A stretch of 64,000 bases of DNA, from the NCBI GenBank assembly GCA_949358305.1, contig OX442318.1:11018517-11082516 (forward strand). The letters run 5' to 3'. This stretch comes from Strigamia acuminata (taxonomy: Eukaryota > Arthropoda > Chilopoda > Geophilomorpha > Linotaeniidae). The position numbers were made by a program, and so were the translations under genes. Shown piece after piece: positions 19,411 through 30,678 of this stretch; position 1 is the stretch's first letter, and each line of letters starts with the position of its first letter. The notes beneath the pieces are model-generated. The model ran no database searches, was not told where the DNA came from, and was given only the letters and a program-made list of their open reading frames with translations.

Positions 19411-20750
19411 GTATTGTTATTATCTAAACAGTCAATACTTTATTTATTTAAATGCACCTCTCTCTCAGATTGTTACAAACAGTTACAACACAGAATTCTT
19501 TACCCTGGGTTGTAACACTACTTTTTTATTTTTGAGTAAAAAGGTCAATTTTATCATCATTACACTTAGTGAATAGACTGCTAGACATGTGACATGTGAC
19601 CTCATATTCATAACTACTCATAACTCATAATTCACTAATCATGATGTCACATACAGTGCCTGTGCCATCTGGCGAAGTAAAATATAATGTTGATAACAAA
19701 AAATGAATTTCCGCTGCGTCACAAACCAAAACCAATGAAGACACCCACCCGAGAAATCATTAGTTTGTTGACAGTAAAAACCTGAATTCCTGTAGATTTA
19801 TGTAAGTAAAACAGTTGCAGTACATTTCACATATTTCAGTCTAACTAGAAATAATTTGGGAAAATATAAACAATTTAAGTTAAAGAGCATTGATCATTTC
19901 AAATTTATCAACAATTCAAGAACGCTGTCTCTCCTGATTTAAGCAGCCATGTTTGCTTGAATTCATGTTTAGTCCAGAGCTAATTTGTTATTTGATGAAA
20001 TTTTCTCTGGTGGAATATTCTCATAAAATAACGACACCTAAAACACTTGCAACAAGACTGTTTGAATTCAGATACTATTTTAATTTAGATCTTTTTAAAA
20101 CTACCATTTTCTTTTATTAATGAAATCTTTTTGGAATTTATTTTTAAATTTTTACCACAATCAGATTTGAAACCAGGTCCATCCATATCATAGGCCAGTA
20201 ATTACTAATCTTTTTAGATTTGTCAAATTCTAAATATTTTCAACAATTTTTTTGTGGATATTATTAAGTAGAATAGATAATGAATTGGTTGCTGTGGTAC
20301 TTATCAATTATCAGTATCTTACTTGTTAGTGAAATTTACGCAATGACAAAACCCTTGATAAATTGTGTCAACACTGCACATGAGAAAAGCAATATCTGCT
20401 AAAATAATTTTGAAGTTTGGCCATTAAAACTGAAGTGCAGCAATTATAAGTTACGGTAGCTTATTCCTAAAAGCGAGTCTTCATATGAATACTCTTACTG
20501 GCCAAAACTGAGTATAAAAGATTTTGCAATCTCCAATCCTTGGCTTCAGTTAAAGTTTAAGAAAATGTCCATTATGAAAGTAATTCAATTGCACTGCACT
20601 TAAGTTATTTTATTTCCATACAGGTTTCTGATTTTTCTTGAAAAACATCAAATCGTTGAGTAAACACAGTAAGATAATTGTGTGTATTAAATGTCCGAAT
20701 CTTATTATGCTCAATACAATGGATGTTTTATAGATGCACCATTTTAAATC
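19411..20750. other. Upstream region of NLR copy 3
   Basis: From about 19655 this matches 24000-25953 upstream of the intact NLR over more than 1 kb, including GTGCCATCTGGCGAAGTAAA and GCAGCCATGTTTGCTTGAAT. It lacks the 761-bp foldback element found there. It probably carries the promoter, but no confident TATA box was chosen. Confidence 0.65.
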
Positions 20751-21286
20751 ATGAGTGACATCGCAAATACCACAGATAACCACAAAAGCAGCGGAAGTGT
20801 TCCGATAAACATTGAAAGTGCAAAAAAAGTAAATAATGACATTCACACACAATCGCAGACAATTACCAACTCCAATGTCTCCATCAATTACGGGATAGCT
20901 GGTAAGTTTTGTCACATATTTTGAGTGAAGCGTGAAAACCTTGAATTAAACTATTTTATACTTTCCAGGAAATGAACCTGTATTAGAATGGCAGAGAAAG
21001 TGTTCAACACCAACTGAGACGTCACAACTTTTCTTAAAAGAAAATCTGGAACTGAAAGTGGAACAACTGGAACTGCTACTGAAACAACTGAAACTGGAAC
21101 TGAAACTGAAACTGAAACGGATACTGGAACTGGAACTGCAATTGCAACCGCAACCGCAACTGAAACTGGAACGGGAACAACTGCAACTGCAACCACAACC
21201 TTACCAACAGTTGCTTGATTGGGAGTGGGATCCGATTTATCAATGGATAAATACTTTGTCAAACTTCAACTCAATCAATCAAATCG
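20751..21286 (+). pseudogene. NLR copy 3: leader exon plus expanded and frameshifted exon 2
   Basis: Exon 1 is 20751-20901 (151 bp, as in copies 1 and 4), with an intact leader ending TITNSNVSINYGIAG. Exon 2 starts at 20969. Where the intact copy has a short KEKLQQLYERI segment, this copy has an expanded CTGAAA/CTGCAA tract (21048-21205) read as Leu/Glu/Lys/Gln repeats. After it, the conserved segment LSMDKYFVKLQLNQSN survives only in another frame that contains a TGA. Homology ends at 21286, where an unrelated minus-strand retroelement begins. Confidence 0.85.
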
Positions 21287-22908
21287 CGTCTAATTTCGTA
21301 TTTATCATTCCAAAGTTGGTTTTCTTTGCCTTAATTTCTCCGTTTCCGGCTTCTCCGCATGGCATCCAACTCGTTTCCGTCGTCTGCATTAATTCCGTCT
21401 GATTTTTCGTCCAATTTAGCTGTTTTTGCTTTGAATTCGCTAATTTTGTCATCAAGCTTGATTAGCTTCGTATTAAGTTCGTCTAATTTCGCTTCTACTT
21501 CCGCTTGATTCGCATCAATGTCCGCTCGTTTTTCACCTAGCTTGGCTTCTGTCTTCTAAATCGTCCGAATCGTGCACATTGCTCCACGTGCGTCCGTTTT
21601 TGCCGCCCCATGTGGCGTAGTTGTTGCTTTGTGCTTCGTCGTCGTATGCTTCGTAATCACGTACCTTCATTTCGTTCGAATTCCGTCCTTCGCTAGGCCC
21701 ATCGTTGTTCATTTCAAACGTGTACATGTTGCTTTCCTCCTGTTTGGCGTAACTCGATTTACGATAATTATTCGTACAGTGAGGGAAAAAACTAAGTTAA
21801 CAAACGCATCATGTTGCTTCTTATAGCTGTATCTCGGGAAAAAAGAGAGGAAAATTTATGAAATTTTAACTGGAGACTCGTACAACATCCTACTTTATTC
21901 ACCTAAAATTTTATCAACATCTATCTATCAGTTTCTGAGAAAAAAATTCTTTTGTGAAGTGACATAAAAAATTAGAGGCAAAAAGTAAGTTAACATACCC
22001 ATTAACCACAAACAATTAGCCATTCCCATTATAAAATATGCGGCAAATATTAAAATTTATCCATAAACACATGTGTAGTCACTCATACACTTCATTAAAA
22101 CATCCAAACCACAAGCAATGCCATTGTGAAACACTGAGCAATTGCCTTGACTTTATGCTTAGAATCATTTTCCTGCTGAAATATCCATGTCAAAGGCAGT
22201 TTATCATCTGCAAATGGAAGCATAACAGTCCTCCAATACTTTTTTATAAGTATATTGGTCCATGATACCCTTAATTTAATGTTTTGGACCGATACACATA
22301 CAGGAAACCATCCCCAAGCCATTTTACTATTGGGATGGTTTTTCCATATGGATATCAGTTTTAATGAAGTGTATGAGTGACTACACATGTGTTTACGGAT
22401 AAATTTTAATATTTGCCGCATATTTTATAATGGGAATGGCTAATTGTTTGTGGTTAATAGGGTATGTTAACTTACTTTTTGCCTCTTAATTTTTTATGTC
22501 ACTTCACAAAAGAATTTCTTTCTCAGAAACTGATGGATAGATGTTGATAAAATGGTAGGTGAATAAAGTAGAATGTTGGACGAGTCTCCAGTTAAAATTT
22601 CATAAATTTTCCTCTCTTTTTTCCCGAGATACAGCCGTAAGAATCAACATGATGCGTTTGTTAACTTAGTTTTTGCCCTCACTGTACGTCCTCGTCGTTC
22701 TTGCTTCGGTTTGGGGCATGCCGCCGATTTGTGTGTTCCTTGGCAATTAAAGCAAAATATCGGGTTTCGGCACTCGTTTGCCCTGTGCCTGCTCGTGCTC
22801 ATGTTACAGCTGAAAGATTTCAGATTCTTGAATCTTGTTATTCGCTCTGTACGCTCCATCGGAAGTATTCGTCTCTTCTCTTTTATTTCCTTTTTCGTTT
22901 TGCCTCAA
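21287..22908 (-). pseudogene. Gag/ORF1-like remnant with zinc knuckle and coiled coil, split by a Tc1 element
   Basis: Read on the minus strand, from high to low coordinates. 22859-22690 encodes a zinc-knuckle region (CFNCQGTHKSAACPKP, CX2CX3HX4C) preceded by a degenerate knuckle. It is then interrupted by the foldback element, and 21775-21330 continues with an acidic segment (NNDGPSEGRNSNEMK, YATWGG) and a Lys/Glu-rich probable coiled coil (AKLDELNTKLIKLDDKISE) ending in a stop. At least one frameshift is needed to join the parts. It resembles a retrotransposon Gag or LINE ORF1. The family is unknown. Confidence 0.6.
21777..22684. mobile_element. Tc1/mariner-derived foldback element, 908 bp
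   Basis: Terminal inverted repeats start CAGTGAGGGAAAAAACTAAG and are flanked by TA on both sides (21775-21776 and 22685-22686). The arms are about 325 bp each, around a spacer of about 256 bp. On the minus strand the spacer encodes a Tc1 DDE_3 fragment (MLPFADDKLPLTW, FQQENDSKHK). The acidic residue of the usual QDNDPKH motif is Glu here. The element is non-autonomous and lies within the gag-like remnant. Confidence 0.85.
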
Positions 22909-23128
22909 CATAACTCTCGCCTTTTGTATTGTCAACGTCTTGTTCGCTTTTATCGCCTGCGCTGTGGGATAAAACTCTTTTCTCAGTCCTTTTAGCGCGT
23001 AAAATCTCGCCTTGCAATATTATCAGTATAATTCGTACCATTCTATTAGCCATTTGTAATAAACACTTTATTCCTTCAAATATATTGTAGTGAGTTATTT
23101 GGGTAATGAACGATTTTAGGTAAGACAA

Positions 23129-23391
23129 ACTACGGCAGTTACAACTTAAACCGGTTATTTAACATCTCCGGGTAAGGACGCAACAATTTTAAAATTCAAG
23201 TCTAAGTGTTTCATAAAATATGTTGATAAGAAAAATGACTTTCTAAAGCGTCACAAAATTTGTCACACATGATAAGATAAAAGTGAAAAAAGCAATAAAC
23301 ACCCACTGAGGCAATTGTGCCGACATTCGAAGACCACTACTTTGTTCGCAGTGAAAACCCGGTTCCTATAAAATCGTAAGTATAGGAATAT
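23129..23391. other. Orphan copy of an NLR upstream segment
   Basis: 23210-23370 matches 8640-8800 upstream of NLR copy 1 (CACCCACTGAGGCAATTGTG and CCGACATTCGAAGACC). No leader exon follows, because an LTR lies directly downstream. Confidence 0.6.
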
Positions 23392-23828
23392 TGTCACGCG
23401 GCCAGAGTCAAACCGTAAACCGGCTGCCTCTCCCGCGATTGTTTACATCGATAGTACCAATAACACCCACCTGTTGGCGCCCAGTGCAACTACGCAATGG
23501 GCTGAGTTATTATCTTTAATGCAGGGGGTTACTTGGGTATAAAAGAGCCTGAATTGGCTAGAGAGCTCAGTTCTCCTTTGATAGTCGAACTCTATATGTC
23601 GGCCAGTGTATGGTACGGCAGGAGTGGTTGCGAGCTTTATAAAACAAACTTAAAGTGTTATTCATGTTTTCTATAGCTTTCTATTTATTATTTATCATTT
23701 GACTTTGATTTGATTTCTAGAATAAAGACATATTTATTTAGCATTTCAACACTGACTCTTTCTCTCTTATTAGCCAGCGAGTAACACATTAATTACGTGG
23801 TCCACAGTTACGTCTCGGCCACGTAGCA
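23392..23828 (+). repeat. Solo LTR, about 437 bp
   Basis: Starts TGTCACGCGGCC and ends GGCCACGTAGCA, an imperfect inverted terminus with TG...CA. It contains a TATA box (GTATAAAAG near 23536) and AATAAA near 23720, so it has the layout of an LTR promoter and terminator. No internal region is attached. An exact target duplication could not be settled. Confidence 0.65.
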
Positions 23829-24023
23829 GTATTGTTTCCATGGCACGCTGTGAACTAGGCATTGTTGAATTGTTTAGTTCATTAAAGACTTTGTTTTCAT
23901 GCAAAGGTTGTCATACCTTGTGCTCTCACAAGTCTTACCCCTTTGGCCCTGGCCCTTAGCTAGCTGGGTAGACTCCTCCTGTCGCCCATACAGTTCCTGT
24001 GCCACCTGGTGAGGTAAAATATA

Positions 24024-24784
24024 CAGGGTGTCCCAAATGAACGAAGCCAGTCAAATAATGAAAAGACCATTTGAGTGAGATGAATGAAACGAATGTAGAA
24101 CAAGTAAACTAAGTGAGGGCATTTCAAATATGTAAAAAAAATTGACCTCCGACCTTTTCTTCAAGGTCATTTCAACTCTAACTTTTAAACTATGACTGGT
24201 AGAGCAAAATTTTTAATTGGAAAAAGAAAGAGCACCTTCTGTTTAGTAGAAAACTGTTCATCAAATTTACTCCGACCCAATAACAGATAAAATAATGAAA
24301 AAAATAAATTATGAAAAAGTCTTGATCTTGGTTTTTGTTTTTGTATTTTTTGACTTTTTCATATTATTATTTGTTTAATATCATTTAAAATATCAGTTAA
24401 ATCAATAACAATTCATGACTGCATAGTAATTTGCATAATCAGAAAGAATAAATGTAAGATATGAAAAATAGTTCCTTACACACATGATGAATTGACAGAT
24501 ATTGTCATTTTGTAATTTTATCTGTTATTGTGTCGGAGTAAATTTGATGAGGAGTTTTCTACTAAACAGAAGGTGCTCTTTCTTTTTCCAATTGAGAATT
24601 TTGCTCTACAAGTCATAGGTTAAAAGTTAGAGTTGGAATGACCTTGAAGTAAAGGTCGGAGGTCAAATTTTTTCACATTTTTGAAATGCCGTCACTTAGT
24701 TTACTAGTACTACATTCGTTTCATTCATCTCACTCAAATGGTCTTTTCGTTATTTGACTGGCTTCGTTCATTTGGGACACCCTG
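24024..24784. mobile_element. Foldback MITE with TA target duplication, 761 bp
   Basis: Terminal inverted repeats begin CAGGGTGTCCCAAATGAACG, with arms of about 270 bp and TA on each side (24022-24023 and 24785-24786). No transposase is encoded. The paralogous upstream region at 19681-19690 (AAATATAATGTTGATAAC) lacks the element and shows the empty site. Confidence 0.85.
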
Positions 24785-24786
24785 TA

Positions 24787-25953
24787 TATTAACAACTAAA
24801 AATGAATTTCTGATGCGTCACAAACTGTATCACAATTGATAGATGAGATAAAAGTGAACAAAAACTAATGAAGACACCCTCCCGAGAAACCATTGCTTTG
24901 TTCACAGTAAAAACCTGGATTCCTGTAGATTTATGTAAGTAAAACAGTTGCAGAACATTTCACATATTTCAGTCTAACTAGAAATAATTTGGGAAAATGT
25001 AAACAATTTAAGTTAAAGAGCATTGAGTTATGCATTTCAAATTTATCAACAATTCAAGAACTCTGTCTCTCCTGATTTAAGCAGCCATGTTTGCTTGAAT
25101 TCATGTTTAGTCCAGAGATAATTTGTTATTTGATGAAATTTTCTCTGGAGCAATATCAAGCTAATATTCTCAAAAAATAACGACATCTAAAACACTTGAA
25201 ACCAGACTGTTTGAACTCAGCTACTATTGTAATTTAGATCTTTTTAAAACTACCATTTTCTTTTATTAATAAAATCTTTTTGGAATTTATTTTTAAATTT
25301 TTACCCACAATCAGATTTGAAACCGGGTCCATCCATTTCATAGGCCAGTAATTACTAATCTTATTAGATTTGTCAAATTCTAAATATTTTCAACAATTTT
25401 TTTGGGGATAGATAATAAATTGGTTGCTGTGGTACTTATCAATTATCAGTATCTTATTTGTTAGTGAAATTTACGCAATGACAAAACCCTTAATAAATTG
25501 TGTCAACACTGCACATGAGAAAGGCAATATCTGCTAAAATAATTTTGAAATTTGGCCATTAAAACTGAAGTGCAGCAATTATAAGTTACGGTAGCTTATT
25601 CCTAAAAGTGAGTCTTCATATGAATACTCTTACTGGCCAAAACTGAGTATAAAAAATTTTGCAATCTTTAATCTTTGGCTTCAGTTAAAGTTTAAAAAAA
25701 TGTCCGTTATGAAAGTAATTCAATTGCAGCCTACTTTCTACCCAGGAAGTGTAAGAGAACTTGTTTTCTCATTAAACTGTTATTTAAACTGATTTTCCCC
25801 ATGTATTCAAATAAAAATACTTTATATTAAGTTTTTCTATACAGGTTTTTGATTTTTCTTGAAAAACATCAGTAAGATAATTTCATGTATTAAATGTCCT
25901 AATCTTATTATCTTCGACACATTGCATATTTTATAGAAGCACCGTTTTAAATC
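24787..25953 (+). promoter_or_regulatory. Probable promoter region of the intact NLR (copy 4)
   Basis: 1.2 kb that matches the sequence upstream of copy 3 nearly throughout, and shorter parts upstream of copies 1 and 2. Conservation among decayed copies mostly reflects duplication. A GTATAAAA motif near 25647 and TTTTATAGA just before the ATG are candidate core elements. The transcription start is not known. Confidence 0.45.
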
Positions 25954-28896
25954 ATGAGTGACATCGCAAATACCACAGATAGCCACAAAGGAAGCGGAAG
26001 TGTTCAGCTAGTCATTGAAGGTGCAAAAAACGTACAAAATGACATTCACACACTATCGCAGACAATTACCAATTCCATCGTCTACGTCACACAAGGACAA
26101 GAATGTAAGTGTTGACATACATTTCGGGTGAAGCATGGAAACCTTGAATTAAACTATTTATACTTTCCAGTAGGTGAACCTGAAATAAAAAGGCCGAGAA
26201 TGAGTTCAACACCATCTGACACGTCACATCTTGTCTTAAAAGAAAAACTGCAACAACTGTATGAAAGGATTACTTTGCCGACAGTTGCATGGTTGGAAGA
26301 GGGATCCGAGTTGTCAATGGACAAATACTTCGTCAAACTTCATCTCAATCAATCAAATGTGTCTATAGAAGCTAGTGAAATTTTCAATCCGGTTAATTCC
26401 AAAAAACCGTTGAGAATACTCCTGGAAGGCCAGCCTGGATTCGGAAAGACAACACTGGCTAGCAAACTCGCCTACGACTGGGCGAAGAATGAAGAATACA
26501 TCAAACACTTCGAGCTCGTGTTGTTCATGTCGCTGCGAGAATTACACGGACGAAGCATCGAGAAACAAATTGAGAAAATAAGAAGTTATTGTGGTTATCA
26601 ACAAGATGACATTGTTCAAACAGTAAATAGCCACAAAAGTGATATTTTATTTATATTGGATGGGCTAGACGAAGTGAATTCAGAAGAGCGACCTGAAATT
26701 ATAAATCTACTCTCTAGAAAAACCTATAAGGACGCGACTGTCGTTGTGACTTGTCGAACCGGCTTAGTCAAGTTTAGTACAAAAGAACGAATAATTTCAT
26801 CTGGACTGTCCAATGTAAATCCGAATTTTTCCGATAAGCGCGTATTGATATTAGGAATTAAGAGTGTTGAAGAGAAACGAAAATTTTTGACTAAATGCAT
26901 GCCACAACAAACTCAAATGGTTGAAAACATTCTAGAAAATTTATCGCAGCAGCTGGAGTTGTTTGACTCGCCCTTATTCCTCATATTCTTGCCAGTGATG
27001 ATAGAAGAGGACGAAGACATGACACAATTCTCAACCAGAACTCAGTTATTCAAAAAACTATTTAATGCCTGCATAAAGCACAGTTATGGGAAGCGAAAAA
27101 AACAAATCGATCTTAGTTTTGATCTATTCTGTTTAAATGGACGACCCACCCATATTCAAAAGCAAATTCAGGATTTTGGAATATTATCGATGCAGAAAAT
27201 ACTGAAATCTGAATTTAAGTATGAAAGTGATGATGTGACAAAGGAAATTTATGAATTCGGCCTTCTGATAAACCATCAAAAAAAGAAATTGTTCACATCA
27301 AAAAATCATTACGAGGGACTTCATTTATCTCTCTTGGAATTTGCTTCAGCATTTGCTTTATGCGTAGACCTCACTTTAAATAGTTTTGCTGATTCTGAAA
27401 ACCTTTTGCAAGAAATTGTTCATCACTTCTTAGACAGTGAGGGAACATCCCTGGTATTGCCGTTTCTTGCCGGCCTAATGCAGGAAAATTTGGATCTTTT
27501 GTTATCCAAAATTAAATCATTTAGGGCGTGGTTTTCATTGGATTTTCGATTAACAGGGAAACTCATGTCAGAATGTTCCACACAGAATATCCACACAAGC
27601 AAATGTCTGATAAATTTTATTCCATCCAGAACTAACGACTATGTCCTGTCTGAAGTTTTCTTAGAATGTGTGAAATATGGGATTGAATCTGAGAAAATTA
27701 AAACAATTGATTGTCATGCATTACCTGTAGGTCTAATAAGCAAAAATGAAATTGGGACTTGTTTGCGACTGAGATTACGCCCAAAATCGGGACTGTTACC
27801 AAACAAAAACAAGGTTGAGTTAACAGTATTTTCTAGTGTACCGTGTCAAAAACCACAATCGTTTTTCCGCCGAAGTCGACGCAACGGAACATTAAGAAAC
27901 TGGTTACGTTTTGCTGCAACATCAACATCTTTTGACTCGTGTGAATTGTTAATCACATCTTCTACAACTTCAAGAGCATTTTTAAAGTACATTGACAATG
28001 TGAAACCATTTACGAAAATCAAATATCGACGTTTAACAATTAAAATTAAGACTAAAGTCACGATAAAGCTTCTTACGAATCTCCTGGCTAATAATCAGGT
28101 TCAAACTTTGATTTTATTTCTGGATCCGGAACTAACAGACCAAGATATGAGTAGATTTGCCAGTGCTGCTGGTCAATCAACGTATTTGACATCCTTGGAA
28201 ATGATAATGAATGGTACCATTGATTTGTACGATCTTACCAATGGTGGACAAAAGAAATACGTTCAGTTTAGTGTTATGGGTAATGGTAGGTTGACTTGTA
28301 GACAACCGATTTCATCTAAAAACTGTTTTAACATTTTGGGAATTGATAATTTACTAGACAATATTGAATTAATAAGTGCGTTAGAACCTATGACTTTGGA
28401 TTGTAATACAAGAATGGAAAATTTTCTTAGCTGCTTAAATGCAAATGAACATTTGTTTTCCAAGTTGACAAGTTTACGCACATTAGTTATTCATATAGTC
28501 CACGGACAGCTACCGGATTTTGAAAAGCTAGCCCGGGGCATCCTAAGTCTTCCGATTGTGGAATTGATAATAATTGATGAATTTACCGAATCAGGAAATC
28601 TATTCAAATGTATGAACGATATAATGAAAGAGAGTCGAAGCAATTGTCATTTAACAACGATTATTTTGTGTGCCTATTATTTTCCTCGTTTGTCTGAGTT
28701 AATAAAAGGGCTAGAGCGCAAGCATTGGAACAAAGTATGTTTAGTGTCAGAATTCAAAAGATTGAGTGTCCTCTGTGAAGTGTTGTCCAATTTCAATGTA
28801 ACCCATGACCATGACACAAACATAGACTATCTGAAGCCGATAATAATGAATCATAAACCATGGGATGTGGATCTGTTGTCAATAACACGAAAATAA
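25954..28896 (+). CDS. NACHT-domain NLR-like receptor, intact copy 4 (958 aa)
   Basis: Two exons, 25954-26104 and 26171-28896, join in frame to 959 codons including the stop. Residues 1-50 are the leader MSDIANTTDSHKGSGS... ending VYVTQGQE. A linker follows, then NACHT from about residue 130: Walker A GQPGFGKTT (~137), the LRELHGRS segment, Walker B FILDGLDEV (~212) and VVVTCRTG (~247), then helical NACHT-associated sequence with ENHYEGL-like SKNHYEGLHLSLLEFA (~430) and LVLPFLAGLMQENLD (~500). Residues from about 540 to the end have no clear repeat, with only weak leucine-rich character (ELIIID, QVQTLILFLD). NACHT proteins are signal-transducing ATPases that oligomerise, usually in innate immunity or cell death. 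That role is inferred here. No CARD, PYD, DEATH or TIR domain is visible, and the leader takes that place. Copies 0-3 are its paralogs. Confidence 0.88.
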
Positions 28897-28914
28897 TTTG
28901 AACTTGTAACGTAA

Positions 28915-29525
28915 GAGGCCGTCCATAAATTATGTAACGCCAATTTTTGAGTTTTTAGACCCCCCTCACCCCCCCCCCCCTGTAACAAGGTCGTAACAAA
29001 TCCGCACGCTCCCCCCCCCCCTCAGGAAATTACGTAACAAAACTGACAAACCCTCCCCCCCCCCAAATTTGGATACAAATTCAATAATTTTCAATTTTTA
29101 ATTTAAAAATGACATTTTAAAAATTTAATTTTCATGAATACCGTACAATCTCATTTAAACGCCCGGGCGTTTAATAGTTTTTTGAGCCGACCCGCCCGGC
29201 GCCAATTTGAAGCCCGGCGTATATTCGGGCTCGACGCATAACCGAAAAATCGCCGATTCTTCACGAAGAATGGTGATTTTTGGCGATTTTCGGCGATTTT
29301 TGGGGACCGAGCGTCTAAATGAGGCGGTACGGTACAGGTATTTTTGACTTTTTAAACTTCATCTTCCCAAGGCAAACTCATGTTTTTTCAATGTTCAATA
29401 TTTCAATAATGTTACGTAACATTATTGCAAACCCCACCCCCCTCCCCCATTGTAACAACCCGTAACAAAATTTGAAACCCCCTCCCCCGTTAATTACGTT
29501 AACTACGTAATTTATGGATGGCCCC
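28915..29525. mobile_element. PIF/Harbinger-like MITE, 611 bp, in the NLR 3' UTR
   Basis: Inverted termini (GAGGCCGTCCATAAATTATG and, reversed, GGGGCCATCCATAAATTACG) are flanked by TAA (28912-28914 and 29526-29528). A 3-bp TAA duplication is typical of the PIF/Harbinger superfamily. Copy 0 (GTAATGTAATTT near 8150) is the empty site. Poly-C runs lie near both ends. It contains a second nested element. Confidence 0.85.
29143..29336. mobile_element. Small MITE nested inside the Harbinger-like MITE
   Basis: Inverted ends read TACCGTACAATCTCATTTAA and, reversed, TACCGTACCGCCTCATTTAG. The inner sequence is GC-rich (CGCCCGGGCG) and contains GGCGATTTT repeats. Confidence 0.65.
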
Positions 29526-29660
29526 TAATGTAATTTTTGTGTGTTCGGAGATAGAAGATACAGCTACTGTATTCAGAAAAATGCTTAATACTGCATCTTT
29601 ACACATTACAAATGTAATAAAGTCATAAATAAAGCTCACCTTACTTGCTGATTTACAGTC

Positions 29661-30670
29661 TCATTCTTCCCTCGTGCAGTCAGTGCATAATCATTCAAGA
29701 TGGCCGGACTCCGTGATGGCCGCTGTCTAACTCCACTAGCATCTGCAGAAAATATTCAAGATGACAAGGCGAAATACACTTAATATTTATCTTATTGCAA
29801 GATGGTTTCCAGTTCGAAGCACCTATGATCGTCTTGCTGCGGCTTGAGTATGAAATTACAAAAGTTGTCAATCGCCGATGTTAAGTTGAATTTGAGATTG
29901 AGACGGTGGTCCAACCTGGTGGCGATTCGATAACACAATCGCCATCTCTCCATTTTGTGGTACATTAATGTACAGCCGTGTACACGTCGTTTTATTATTT
30001 TCAGAAAAATAAATTGCGAAAACATAAAATACAAACGAGTTAAAAATTAATCTCGACCTTTCTTACGGTTACAAAAAAAGCAAAAATTAATTTATTCTGT
30101 GTATTATCAAGTATGTTGGTTAAAGGCTCCAAAAGACGGCCATTTTGGACACAGTTTTCCAGAACCAAACTCCAATTATTTTATTGCATTACAAAGAAAA
30201 TATACTATTTTATGAGATCCAGCCAAGCAAAATATCTACAGCAAAACAAGATTTGGCTTATTAGGCTTCTTTTTTTCCCAAATGCTACTTGAGAAAGCCC
30301 AAACAAAGAAGAATACAAGACAAAACTGGTTCCACAGGTTGTGGGAAGTCCATTGACTGCTGCCCAGGAGTGACTAAACATTTATTCAAATCTCCAAAAC
30401 AGAAAAAAACTCAATTCTGCAATCAAATTAGTTAGATTTTTATCCATTTTAACAGTTAAAACCCAATGGATGATCCAAAATTGCCACACGAGAAATGCAA
30501 ACAAGAAACTCCCATTTATTGCACGCAAACTAAATCCAACAATTTATCCATGAAACTGATAAAAGATAAATTAAAAAATAAAAAACAAATTATTCATGAC
30601 AGGAGTGAGTGAACAGAAGGAAAATGTATGCCCAAGGCACCAAAAGTCAAGGATTTACCCTTCAAACCTT
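29661..30670. other. Intergenic spacer
   Basis: AT-rich sequence between the NLR cluster and the lipocalin. I see no coding or repeat structure. Confidence 0.5.
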
Positions 30671-30678
30671 CACCTTGT

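Larger units (their letters stand above)
28897..29660 (+). other. 3' UTR of the intact NLR, containing a MITE
   Basis: Matches the copy 0 3' UTR on both sides of the inserted MITE. AATAAA occurs at 29616-29621 and again about 12 bp later. Confidence 0.7.

Noticed and set aside
22038-22421. Two nearly identical ORFs on opposite strands (MRQILKFIHKHMCSHSY)
   Set aside because: They are the two arms of the foldback element, not genes.
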